DNA of 64,000 nucleotides, from NCBI GenBank assembly GCA_033344775.1, contig JAWPMT010000005.1, forward strand, positions 496,001-560,000, in the 5' to 3' direction. The position numbers and the translations under genes were made by a program. Positions within the stretch are counted from its first letter, which is position 1, and the number at the start of each line of letters is the position of its first letter. The notes beneath the pieces are model-generated. The model saw nothing but the letters and a program-made list of their open reading frames with translations. It was not told the origin of the DNA and did not search any database. The DNA is from Cytophagales bacterium (GTDB lineage: Bacteria; Bacteroidota; Bacteroidia; Cytophagales; Cyclobacteriaceae). Positions 19,421-28,091 of the stretch are shown piece after piece.

Positions 19421-21469
19421 ATGAGAACCATCTTATTGTCATTCACTGTCCTATTCATTTCAGGATGTGTTGTCAAAGAATCAACCCCAAGTTACGAAAA
19501 CGAAATTCTGTGGGACAGCTGGGGTATCCCCCACATCTATGCCAATCAGGAGTCCGATCTCTACCAAATGATGGGCTGGGCACAGATGAAAAATCATGGG
19601 GATCTGATTTTAAAACTCTATGGCGAAGGGAGAGCTAAATCCTCAGAATATTGGGGAGATGATCCTCAAAATGACATCCTGCTGCATCTAACAGATGTAT
19701 TGACCGCTGCAGAAAAAACGTGGAACAACATGCCTGCTTCCGACAAAGCAGTTGTGGAAGCCTATGTCAAAGGCTTGAATAGTTACGCGAGCAAGTACCC
19801 TGATCAAATTAGCGAAAAGTATCAAAAAGTATTACCTGTTACGGCGATGGATGTCATGAATCATTCTTCACGGGCCATGAACATGGAGTTCCTTATCCGC
19901 CGAAACGTAGGCAGCGCCTACAGATGGACTCCTGGTTCTAATGCCTGGGCTGTGGACGGGACAAAAACCGCCTCTAAAAAGGCCATGCTATTGACCAACC
20001 CCCATTTACCATGGGAAGATCTTTATTTGTTTTTCGAAGCTCATCTGATCACCCCTGATAATAGTCTGTATGGCACCACGCTGGTAGGATTACCCACTTT
20101 AGGCATAGCCTTCAATGAAAACCTGGGATGGACCCATACGGTGAATACCCTGGACAATGTAGACATCTATGAAATCACCATTTCCGGCAATCAGTACCTA
20201 CTCGATGGAGAGTACAAAGATTTTGAGATCGATAGTGTGAAAGTGGTAACCAAAAAGGACGGTTCTAGTAGTGAACAATGGGTGGTGAAAAAGAAATCAG
20301 CTTTTGGAATGGTCTTGAAAGAAAGTGGAGACAAAGCCGTGGCAATGAAATGGGCTAATATGGAGGGAGAATTCAATCCATTAGGTCAATGGAAAGCCAT
20401 GGGAGAGGCGCAGGATATCAATGCATTCAAAAATGTATTGAAGCAAAATGGCTTACCACTTTTTAATGTGGTTTACGCAGATAAAGCCGGAAACATCTTG
20501 TATCATTTTGGGGGGAACATTCCCAAAAAGAACGGAGATTGGGACAAATGGCAACAGATCGTTGCTACCTCCTCCAGCGACGAACTTTGGGATGGATTTT
20601 ACGGTGCTGATGAAGTACCCAGTTTCACCAACCCGGAAACTGGTTGGATACAAAACGCCAATGACCCACCCTACACCAGCACCGTCCCTGCCACGGTTGA
20701 CCCTGCTGATTTTGCTTCACACATCGCACCAAATTCGATGAGTTTCCGACCACAACGATCTGCCAGATTGATCATGGATGCCCAAAACCTGACCCTGGAG
20801 GATTTCATTACCTTAAAACACGACACCAGGTCTGAGTTGGCCATGCGGCTTCAAGATGATTTTGAAGAACTAAAAAGCATGACCAAAGACAGCCTGACGC
20901 TTGCTGCTCTGGAGGTACTTACAAGATGGGATGCTTCTTATGATGCGTCCAGCACCGGAGCTATACTGTTCATGAACATCATTCGACGTGGTGGACTCCC
21001 TTTTGGAGACCAGTGGTCCTTTGATGATCCCATCAATACGCCATCCACCATTGGTGACCCAGGAAAGTTCTTGTCTTCAGTGAAGCAAATTGCGCAAGCT
21101 CAGATTGACCAGCTGGGTGCACTGGAAGTACCTTATGGTGACCTTTTCCGATTGAAAGTCGGCGAATACGAATATCCTGGCAATGGTGGTTTGGGTCAAC
21201 TGGGAATATTCAGAACCATGGTCTATCTACCAGGAGATGATGGCAAGCTGTATTCTTACCACGGCGATAGCTATGTGTGTGCTACGGAATTCGGAGATAA
21301 GGTAAAAGCAAAAGCACTCATGTCTTATGGCAACGCGACCCAGCCTGGCAACGTACACGTAGGTGATCAATTGAAGCTATTTACGCAAAAGCAGCTTAGA
21401 GATGTCTGGTATAGCAGAGCCGATCAGGAAGCCAATCTGGAATTGGTGGAGAAGATGGAAGAGATGTAG
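19421..21469 (+). CDS. penicillin-acylase-family (S45) lipoprotein
   Basis: 682 aa. The signal ends in the lipobox LFISGC, so the protein should be lipid-anchored. EILWDSWGIPHIYA and GWAQMKNHGDLILKLYGEGR mark the alpha chain. GSNAWAV (about residue 185) supplies the N-terminal serine nucleophile exposed by autocleavage, and NPHLPW and GWTHTVN follow. The family hydrolyses amide bonds of penicillins, acyl-homoserine lactones or other N-acyl compounds, and the substrate cannot be told from sequence. It stands alone between intergenic stretches. Confidence 0.92.
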   Translation: MRTILLSFTVLFISGCVVKESTPSYENEILWDSWGIPHIYANQESDLYQMMGWAQMKNHGDLILKLYGEGRAKSSEYWGDDPQNDILLHLTDVLTAAEKTWNNMPASDKAVVEAYVKGLNSYASKYPDQISEKYQKVLPVTAMDVMNHSSRAMNMEFLIRRNVGSAYRWTPGSNAWAVDGTKTASKKAMLLTNPHLPWEDLYLFFEAHLITPDNSLYGTTLVGLPTLGIAFNENLGWTHTVNTLDNVDIYEITISGNQYLLDGEYKDFEIDSVKVVTKKDGSSSEQWVVKKKSAFGMVLKESGDKAVAMKWANMEGEFNPLGQWKAMGEAQDINAFKNVLKQNGLPLFNVVYADKAGNILYHFGGNIPKKNGDWDKWQQIVATSSSDELWDGFYGADEVPSFTNPETGWIQNANDPPYTSTVPATVDPADFASHIAPNSMSFRPQRSARLIMDAQNLTLEDFITLKHDTRSELAMRLQDDFEELKSMTKDSLTLAALEVLTRWDASYDASSTGAILFMNIIRRGGLPFGDQWSFDDPINTPSTIGDPGKFLSSVKQIAQAQIDQLGALEVPYGDLFRLKVGEYEYPGNGGLGQLGIFRTMVYLPGDDGKLYSYHGDSYVCATEFGDKVKAKALMSYGNATQPGNVHVGDQLKLFTQKQLRDVWYSRADQEANLELVEKMEEM

Positions 21470-21833
21470 CACCGCGAGAAGTCTCTAATGAAATTCTAAT
21501 TAATGTAACCCATTTCGATGTAATAGATACACTCTGGTGTCATCAGAAGCACAGGATGAACCGGAATTGTTACTGGATCCCGGCCCGTTGTAAAAGTCAC
21601 GATTCTGGATGATACCTGTGGCAATAACATCCAGTTGGTAGAATATCTCTAAAGGGATCAAGACTATACAAAACACCTAGAGGCCCAGCAAAACTATCCT
21701 CCTCGATCAATAAGTGATGGTAAATGTCCCAAACAGATCATCTTGTTCAGAAATTATTGTGTCAAATATGCTCAGTCAATATCTTTGATAAACCGCTACA
21801 ATAGCTCACAACTGACAATATTTTTATCACATA
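21470..21833. other. 364-bp intergenic stretch, no firm gene
   Basis: No terminator or clear promoter is evident. On the minus strand, 21630-21496 could encode 44 residues (starting MLLPQVSSRIVTFTTG and ending YYIEMGYIN) with codon use like its neighbours. It has no recognisable domain or ribosome-binding site. It may be a remnant of a lost gene or chance. Confidence 0.35.
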
Positions 21834-22835
21834 ATGAACCAACTCTCCAAAGAATTATTAGAGATCACAGCTCCCTTTATCAATGACGAAACTGATGAAA
21901 AATTCCTTGCTGAGGCATCTCTGAAATATCGAAATCTGCTATTGGTGCAAACAGAAATCGATCGTGGAAACCCTATCAATGAAGAACATATCCAGGGGAG
22001 AAATGGAAAAGCTGTCTCATTGAACACGGCCGTAGATTGTCTGGATGATCATAACCGGACCAAAACGTTTATACTAGGAACTTATAAGGCCATACAATCG
22101 CTCCTAAAGAAAGGGAAAAAAGAAATCCACATACTTTATGCCGGGACCGGGCCTTTCGCCGCCATCTTACTTCCCTCGATGCTACGCCTTCAAGGAGAGC
22201 GCATAAATTATACACTACTGGACATCAACTCCACTACTTTGACGGGGTTACGATTACTCTTAGATAAGTTGGACCTTAAGATGAATCTGATAGAGATTGT
22301 ACGTGCTGATGCAACTACCTATGAGATTGATGCCAATAAAGGCTACGATATAATCATCAGCGAGACCATGCAAGCAGCCCTGGCAAGGGAACAACAAGTC
22401 TCGGTTTTTCTCAACCTGATGAAGCAATCACATGAAGATGTTGTTTTTATTCCTGAGAAAATTGAAGTATTGCTGGGAATCAGGTCCATGGGGTTGAGCA
22501 ATTATGAACTGACCAAAGAGAATTGCACTGAACTGGACCCTGTCTTTGAAGTCAGCAAAGAAGCCATGCGCAATAAACTCAGGAAAAATGAACTTCCAAC
22601 AGCATTCCCCAAAACATCAAGTTCGATTGAGAAGAATGCGTTGATTGATAAAGATTTACTCCTATTGATCACGAAGATCAAAGTGTTTGATGATCAAGTA
22701 TTAGATATCCAGGAAAGCGGTCTAACCATGCCCCTGATCATTGACAATATCTCCATGAAAGGTGAGCAAGACCTATCTGTAGATGTACAATATGTGATCA
22801 GTGAGGAGCCCAAATTTGAATTTGAGATCAAATAA
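21834..22835 (+). CDS. PRMT-like SAM-dependent methyltransferase
   Basis: 333 aa. The order of motifs follows protein arginine methyltransferases: a DDHNRT segment (71-76) before the SAM-binding loop LYAGTGP (101-107), and an acidic ribose-binding end LLDIN. SETMQAALARE (176-186) matches the PRMT double-E loop SExMxxxLxxE, the glutamates being E177 and E186. VFIPEKIEVLL fits the start of the PRMT beta-barrel. The ~70-residue N-terminal extension is not recognised. The substrate could be a protein, peptide or small molecule. A short ORF starts 5 bp after its stop and an AsnB-like gene converges on it. Confidence 0.75.
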   Translation: MNQLSKELLEITAPFINDETDEKFLAEASLKYRNLLLVQTEIDRGNPINEEHIQGRNGKAVSLNTAVDCLDDHNRTKTFILGTYKAIQSLLKKGKKEIHILYAGTGPFAAILLPSMLRLQGERINYTLLDINSTTLTGLRLLLDKLDLKMNLIEIVRADATTYEIDANKGYDIIISETMQAALAREQQVSVFLNLMKQSHEDVVFIPEKIEVLLGIRSMGLSNYELTKENCTELDPVFEVSKEAMRNKLRKNELPTAFPKTSSSIEKNALIDKDLLLLITKIKVFDDQVLDIQESGLTMPLIIDNISMKGEQDLSVDVQYVISEEPKFEFEIK

Positions 22836-22839
22836 CGAT

Positions 22840-22986
22840 ATGCTCATGATGGATTACATCTACTTAATCAATCCGCCCAAATTGATGGGTAATTCGGGGA
22901 GGGAAGATACTAACGAAGAATTGCCCCCAGATAAGCAGGATAAGGCGGGTCAAATAATTTTCGGTCCAATGCTATGGTCAAACTAA
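22840..22986 (+). CDS. 48-codon orphan ORF, possible modified-peptide precursor
   Basis: Starts four bases after the methyltransferase stop codon, with further in-frame ATGs at 22846 and 22849. The first half holds Y, PPKL and G in an order loosely like the lasso-peptide leader motif YxxPxLxxxG, but the spacing is not exact. The middle is acidic (GREDTNEE), with Gly seven to eight residues from Glu, and the end is hydrophobic (GQIIFGPMLWSN). No homologue is known to me. Translation is plausible from context alone, and it could equally be a chance ORF. Confidence 0.4.
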   Translation: MLMMDYIYLINPPKLMGNSGREDTNEELPPDKQDKAGQIIFGPMLWSN

Positions 22987-23015
22987 AGACGGTTCAATCT
23001 CAAAAAACGGAAGGT

Positions 23016-24926
23016 TCAATTTGGGTTAAACCATTGTAAAAAGAAGGCCAGAAAAATGGACGTGGATTGAAGAAACAGGCGATGGGTAAAAGATTCATCT
23101 TGTTTTCGTAGGTTCCCTATTCCCTTTCTAAACATATCCAGCTTTCTTACATCAATATAATTTTGACAGAAATCCGATGCCATCGTTTTATCAACCCATA
23201 GGCTTAAATCCTTAAAGTCCGAATGATAAACCATGGCAATATCGGACATCTGCATCGCTCTCTTCTTATTTAACAACACTGTATCAGGTATGTACCCTTT
23301 GAAAGACTTCCGAATCAAATGTTTATCAGAACCATGCTTATAAAACATATGGTTTGGCAGAGACACCAGAAACTCCAGCAATTGCACATCTCTGGTTGTA
23401 TCCATGAAAACAATATCATACTTCGTTCCTAATTGATTCCACAAACCTAATCTGCAATGGACCCCTGGCTCTATTTTGTTGATTTGAAATCTTTTTCCAG
23501 GAGTAAATTTTTGGTTTCTATCGAATAATTGATTTTCTATGATTTCACGTCCATTCACTGCATGATAAAAGTCCGGACTTGCCAATGTTTGAGATTCGAA
23601 ATAGGAATCCAACCGAATTTGTCTGGCCTTCGTGGTATTACGTAATTGGCTCCTGGCACTTGAGGCAATACTTCTTAACAGGTACCCAACGAATCTTTCT
23701 ATGGGGAGCTTAAGGCCATTTCTAGTGTCTTCCATTAATTGGCCAAAACTTCTGTAGGATGGTAAGCCTGCAAAAGAAACAGATGCATTGCCTCCTTCTG
23801 CAATAAAAATTGCATTGATATTTTTTGTCTTGGCCACCTTACATATTTCCTCTATCCACCAATTATTAGTTGTATTTGGAGGGTGTCCAAAAGTGGCAAA
23901 GTCACTGGTGAGAAAATTCACGAAGCCTTTAGGATCCTTTTTAATGAGGTTAAGGTTTACATTCTCAAAATGATTTACAGCATCGTAAATATGACTCTGC
24001 TCATTGCCTAATCTGATTTGTGAATTGAATTGGTCGAAGTAATCAAAATAGGGCACATAAGAAAAAGCCTCAACGGTTTCATTTCTATCTTTCGCATGGC
24101 GAGCAAATAATGCCGTAGTAGAACCAGAATCCAAACCGCCACTTAAAGTTGTCCCCCATCTCATTGGTATACTCAATCGACTTTTTATAGCGTGATTATA
24201 GTGTTCTAAAAACTCCTCTACACATTCCCCTTCGTCTTTTACATTTCGTATACCTATATCTTCAAGCACCCAATAACGATTGATTGAGAGTCCTTTCCTG
24301 GAAAAGGCTATGGAATGGCCAGGTTTTAAAAATTTTACATCACGATATATCGTTCTATCTTCAAATTCACAAAACCTGCAAAATTCTGAAAACAACTTTT
24401 CTTCATCCAATTCATTCCCGATTTGATCAACTTGTAAAACTCCACAGAGTAGTGTCGAAAAATAGAATTTCACACCTCTTCGATAATAGAAGATTGAAGC
24501 TCCTGAATGTTGACTTTTAGATAGAAATACCTTTTGTTCCCTATTGTCCCAGATGACCAATGACCAGGTACCATAGACCTCAGTTACAAATTGCTCCCCA
24601 AATTCAAGATATAACCTCAACAATAATTCATCATTAGACATCTGAGAGGCTCCCGAAGTAAAGCCGAGTTTCTTCAATAGCTGTTCGTAATTACTGAGTA
24701 AGGCGAAAGACTTAATCAGATATTTATCCGAGATTTCGGACATGAATGCACTTTCCTTAGGTTTTGGAAAATTCTGCGAATAAAGTGTAGCTACAGAAAA
24801 AAAATCGTTTCGATCACTATCAATTTGATACAGATTATTCAAATTCATCGATAGTGCCATTTTATCCACAATACTGGTATTCGAAACCCCACTAAAGTCC
24901 ACCGATCCACAAAAATTCCGAGCCAT
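23016..24926 (-). CDS. asparagine-synthetase-like ATP-dependent amide-forming enzyme
   Basis: 636 aa with the AsnB two-domain plan. The N-terminal glutaminase-like domain begins MARNFCGSVDF, so the cysteine aligned to the Ntn nucleophile is at position 6, not 2, and glutamine hydrolysis is unlikely. The synthetase domain has the ATP-pyrophosphatase loop SGGLDS (262-267), but the usual G-x-G-x-DE segment is replaced by EGGNASVSFAG (377-387). Such features occur in lasso-peptide cyclases and beta-lactam-synthetase-type relatives. It converges with the methyltransferase and micro-ORF. No lasso B-protein was seen nearby. A housekeeping AsnB is less likely. Confidence 0.8.
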   Translation of the reverse strand: MARNFCGSVDFSGVSNTSIVDKMALSMNLNNLYQIDSDRNDFFSVATLYSQNFPKPKESAFMSEISDKYLIKSFALLSNYEQLLKKLGFTSGASQMSNDELLLRLYLEFGEQFVTEVYGTWSLVIWDNREQKVFLSKSQHSGASIFYYRRGVKFYFSTLLCGVLQVDQIGNELDEEKLFSEFCRFCEFEDRTIYRDVKFLKPGHSIAFSRKGLSINRYWVLEDIGIRNVKDEGECVEEFLEHYNHAIKSRLSIPMRWGTTLSGGLDSGSTTALFARHAKDRNETVEAFSYVPYFDYFDQFNSQIRLGNEQSHIYDAVNHFENVNLNLIKKDPKGFVNFLTSDFATFGHPPNTTNNWWIEEICKVAKTKNINAIFIAEGGNASVSFAGLPSYRSFGQLMEDTRNGLKLPIERFVGYLLRSIASSARSQLRNTTKARQIRLDSYFESQTLASPDFYHAVNGREIIENQLFDRNQKFTPGKRFQINKIEPGVHCRLGLWNQLGTKYDIVFMDTTRDVQLLEFLVSLPNHMFYKHGSDKHLIRKSFKGYIPDTVLLNKKRAMQMSDIAMVYHSDFKDLSLWVDKTMASDFCQNYIDVRKLDMFRKGIGNLRKQDESFTHRLFLQSTSIFLAFFLQWFNPN

Positions 24927-25254
24927 GATTTAATCGTGTAAAAAGCATTTCAAAGCTACATACACATTTACACTACGAAAAGGATTGATGGAATACTTGA
25001 TTCATGTAATAAGTCCATCTAATCAGCTAGTCGCCTACAATGTTCCCTTGGAACGAACTAAAAGTATTCACACGAATTGCCTTCCCGTACCATAGATAGA
25101 AGAAAGCCCATTAAATAAATTGTCCTTTCACCTCATCATTGATGTCAGTGTCTCTTTTTTAATTCAAAAAAAGTTTAGCTTCTTGTCCAATTCTTAGAAG
25201 TTCATCCATTAAGACTATAAACGCATATTTTTTAAACTATTTAAAACAAAAGAC
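24927..25254. other. 328-bp divergent intergenic region
   Basis: Lies between the divergent AsnB-like and YCII genes and must hold both promoters. It is AT-rich, and only ORFs of under 20 codons are visible on either strand. No clear operator or terminator was identified. Confidence 0.5.
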
Positions 25255-25611
25255 ATGAAAGATTTTATGATGCTCTTCCACAGTGAACCAGATCCTAACA
25301 TGGAACCTACTCCTGAAGAAATCCAGGCAGAAATCAAGCTATGGATGGATTGGATTGGCGGGATCGGTGCTCAGGGTAAGCTGAAAAATTCAGGAGAAGC
25401 ATTAGGCTTTGAAGGGAAGACCCTCCACGCCGATGGATCAATCACAGATGGGCCATATGCAGAGTTGAAAGAGATCGTTGGAGGGTTCATCATCGTATCT
25501 ACAGAAACCCTTGAAGAAGCTGCTGAACTCGCCAAAGGCTGCCCTGCATTGCAGGTAGGTGGCAAAGTTGAGGTCCGGGATATCATGGACACGGGTGGAG
25601 AGATCTCGTAA
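25255..25611 (+). CDS. YCII/DGPF-domain protein
   Basis: 118 aa, one domain. It begins KDFMMLFHSEPDP, carries the DGPYAE motif near residue 64 and ends with a GGKVEVRDIM strand, typical of YCII-related (DGPF) proteins. Biochemical role is poorly known. Genes of this family are habitual neighbours of ECF42 sigma factors, and here such a sigma gene starts 9 bp later, so the two are very probably one operon. Confidence 0.9.
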   Translation: MKDFMMLFHSEPDPNMEPTPEEIQAEIKLWMDWIGGIGAQGKLKNSGEALGFEGKTLHADGSITDGPYAELKEIVGGFIIVSTETLEEAAELAKGCPALQVGGKVEVRDIMDTGGEIS

Positions 25612-25620
25612 TATTCACTC

Positions 25621-26880
25621 GTGAACGACGAACAATTATCCGAAATTTTTAAGTCTGAGTACAGTAACTTAATTGCTGTACTCAGCAACTATTATGGCGT
25701 GTCTGATCTTCAGCTTGCCGAGGACATTGTGTCTGACACATTTGTGAAGGCATTGAAAACCTGGTCGCATAAAGGCATTCCGGAATATCCGAAAGCCTGG
25801 CTTAGAAAGGTGGCGCAAAACCAGTTGGTCGAATATCATCGAAGAAAGCAGGTCTTTGACGAAAAGATCACACCGGAATTGGGCGCTGATAGTGACGAAG
25901 GTGCTCCGATTGAGATCACGGACAAAATCATAGAGGATAGTCAACTTCATATGATCTTTGTACTTTGCGACCCGGAACTCAATAATGAATCTCAACTTTG
26001 TATTGCCCTGCGAATCCTGTGTGGTTTTAACATTGAGGAGATTGCGAAGGCTTTGTTGTCCAACAAAGAGGCCATCAACAAAAAGCTTTATCGCGCCAAG
26101 AAGGTAATCAAAGAACGCGGGCAAATCAATACCAGCCTAACTCCGCAAGAATACACCCAAAGGCTGGACAATGTACTTCGCGTGATCTATCTGCTCTTCA
26201 ATGAAGGGTATTACAGCAGTGCCCAGGAAGTAAATATTAGACACGATATCTGCTGGGAAGCCATGCGATTAGCCATTTTTTTATCCCGGCAAACCCTCTT
26301 TCCCAGGCAGAAAGTATTTGCTCTCATTGCATTGATGAGTTTTCATGCCTCACGGCTGGAGGCAAGGTCTTCAGGTGAAAATGGTGACTTGCTCTACGAT
26401 GAACAAGATCGAAATAAGTGGAATCAAGACCTGATTACAAAAGGTCAACAATACCTGCAAAGTGCATCCAACGGGGATATTATTTCCAAATACCATCTAG
26501 AGGCCACCATCGCCTATTGGCATACCCATGAGTCAGAAGGAAAATGGGAACGGATCTTGCAACTGTACAACAAACTGCTGACCATTGAATATTCACCTGT
26601 CATTGCCATGAACCGGACTTATGCCCTGGCAATGGCGAATTCTGTCGATGAAGCCATTACAGAAGCGCTAAAGCTGGACCTTAAAACAGACCACCATTAT
26701 CTGTGTTTACTCGCCGAACTTTATCGGATCAATGAGGATGCTGATCAAGAAATAGCCTATCTGAATAAAGCATTAAAACTCGCTGGGAAGGAAAATGAAA
26801 AACAATTGATCCAGCGAAAATTGGCTCGGGCTTTTGGAAAGTTTGAATCTGATTTAACAGACTTTAAGAAAACAAACTAA
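25621..26880 (+). CDS. ECF42-type RNA polymerase sigma factor with C-terminal helical-repeat domain
   Basis: 419 aa from a GTG start, nine bases after the YCII stop. Region 2 (DLQLAEDIVSDTFVKALKTW) and region 4 (CGFNIEEIAKALLSNKEAINKKLYRAKK) are clear. The long C-terminal part (LRVIYLLFNEGYYSS then TPR-like helices) is the extension found in ECF42 sigma factors. In that group no anti-sigma factor is known, and the extension is thought to govern activity. None is seen here. Partner gene: the YCII protein just upstream. Confidence 0.92.
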   Translation: MNDEQLSEIFKSEYSNLIAVLSNYYGVSDLQLAEDIVSDTFVKALKTWSHKGIPEYPKAWLRKVAQNQLVEYHRRKQVFDEKITPELGADSDEGAPIEITDKIIEDSQLHMIFVLCDPELNNESQLCIALRILCGFNIEEIAKALLSNKEAINKKLYRAKKVIKERGQINTSLTPQEYTQRLDNVLRVIYLLFNEGYYSSAQEVNIRHDICWEAMRLAIFLSRQTLFPRQKVFALIALMSFHASRLEARSSGENGDLLYDEQDRNKWNQDLITKGQQYLQSASNGDIISKYHLEATIAYWHTHESEGKWERILQLYNKLLTIEYSPVIAMNRTYALAMANSVDEAITEALKLDLKTDHHYLCLLAELYRINEDADQEIAYLNKALKLAGKENEKQLIQRKLARAFGKFESDLTDFKKTN

Positions 26881-26884
26881 AGAA

Positions 26885-26924
26885 GAGAGCAACATCAATC
26901 GTTCTTACCGCAAACCTTGCTCTC
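26885..26924. other. hairpin between the sigma gene and the next gene
   Basis: GAGAGCAA (26885-26892) pairs perfectly with TTGCTCTC (26917-26924), five bases before the ATG at 26930. There is no T-run after it on the plus strand. It may be a weak terminator or affect translation of the downstream gene. Confidence 0.45.
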
Positions 26925-26929
26925 AAAAC

Positions 26930-27814
26930 ATGCCAAATATTCGAAAAGTCCTGCGTTACGGACTACTCATCATCGTTATAGGTTTTGCCGTATTTCTAGC
27001 CCCCATCTTCTATCAAACCCATCAATTTTACTACACCCATCAGTATTCCTTCCCGGAAGAAATTCATGCTAAAACAGAAACGGAGGTCTACCTCATTGGT
27101 ACCAGACACACTCCTAAGGACCACTACAATCAGGATACCGTGTATCGTTATCTTGAGAAACTCCAGCCTGACCTGATCTTGTTGGAATTGGACAGTGGTT
27201 TCTTCCGTGGAGATCGATTAAAACGGAAATACACCTTTGTCATGCGCATCTATCCATTTCTGAGAAAATATTGGAATCTGGAAATGTTGGCAGCGACCAA
27301 ATATGCAAAATACTACCCTAAAACTGCTTTAGCCCCTTACGACTGGGAGGGAAGAAAGGAAATTTACATGGAAGTTAGAGGCAAGAAGCGTTCTGAAATG
27401 TTCGTTGCCTTATTCAATATGAAAACGGACACAGTGAAACGTATCTTTCTTGAGCGAGCAATACTTTACAAGCATTACCGAGAATCAACAACCATTCATC
27501 AATTTAATTCCATTGATAATGATAAGATAGATATTCGTTCAGCCCATCTTGACTATTCATTGATACCTCAAATGGTATTGGCCACAGATTCACTAAAAGA
27601 ACATCATGAAGTTGCCAGGAAATTTCGATATTACTGGCCCGCGAGAAATGAAGAAATGGCTGAAAATATCCTAAGAGCCATCAAGTTAAACCCAAACAAG
27701 AGAATTGCCATATTGACCGGATCCAGGCACCGATACCTTTTACAAGACTTATTAAAGCCCAAGGAAGAAACCGCAAAATTCAAGCTGTTAGATTATCAAG
27801 GAAAGCCCTTATAA
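26930..27814 (+). CDS. TraB/TIKI-superfamily-like membrane-anchored protein
   Basis: 294 aa with a single N-terminal membrane segment (about residues 11-27) and the rest outside the cytoplasm. The early VYLIGTRHTPKDHYN, then LEKLQPDLILLELD, and the late ARNEEMAENI with IAILTGSRHRYLL follow the pattern of the TraB/PrgY, GumN and TIKI families (His near the start, Glu in the second strand, Arg-Asn-Glu, then a late His). Members are metal-dependent peptidases or related hydrolases. Activity here is inferred. It lies after the sigma gene with a hairpin between. A distant relative is encoded at 35454. Confidence 0.65.
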   Translation: MPNIRKVLRYGLLIIVIGFAVFLAPIFYQTHQFYYTHQYSFPEEIHAKTETEVYLIGTRHTPKDHYNQDTVYRYLEKLQPDLILLELDSGFFRGDRLKRKYTFVMRIYPFLRKYWNLEMLAATKYAKYYPKTALAPYDWEGRKEIYMEVRGKKRSEMFVALFNMKTDTVKRIFLERAILYKHYRESTTIHQFNSIDNDKIDIRSAHLDYSLIPQMVLATDSLKEHHEVARKFRYYWPARNEEMAENILRAIKLNPNKRIAILTGSRHRYLLQDLLKPKEETAKFKLLDYQGKPL

Positions 27815-28091
27815 GTTTAAGAATTACGTTTTATCAAAGCTATCCTGTAATTTTGCTGCTACTTCGGGCAGTCAATATACAAATCTGAGAATGTAACCAT
27901 AAATGAGCTTGTTCGACGCGCTAGAGCATGCCCCAATTGGGGACCTTCGAATGCATCGGTGAGTATCATAATCCTTCTAATAAGAGGTTTGATATTAGGT
28001 TGTCCGAAGTTTTTTCACTCTTACCATTCCCTCCACATCTAAACAAAGCTGCCTTCCTTGTGTTACTTCCATTGTAAGTTTCGACTAAACA
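27815..28091. other. intergenic, no gene
   Basis: 277 bp without supportable coding sequence. It contains a perfect 12-bp palindrome CCCCAATTGGGG at 27931-27942 and little else of note. Confidence 0.5.

Noticed and set aside
22801-22986. Longer 61-codon version of the micro-ORF
   Set aside because: The added start lies inside the methyltransferase coding sequence and uses a weak start codon; the ATG at 22840 is preferred.
23016-24926. Housekeeping asparagine synthetase
   Set aside because: Missing N-terminal Cys2 and altered second synthetase motif argue against a normal glutamine-dependent enzyme.
21834-24926. Complete lasso-peptide cluster
   Set aside because: No B-protein (transglutaminase-like peptidase), no transporter, and the leader motif spacing does not match; only a partial resemblance.
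25669-26124. Minus-strand open frame inside the sigma factor
   Set aside because: Shadow of the ECF42-type sigma gene.
27931-27942. Perfect palindrome CCCCAATTGGGG as a regulatory site
   Set aside because: No neighbouring repeat or promoter alignment; a single 12-bp palindrome can occur by chance.
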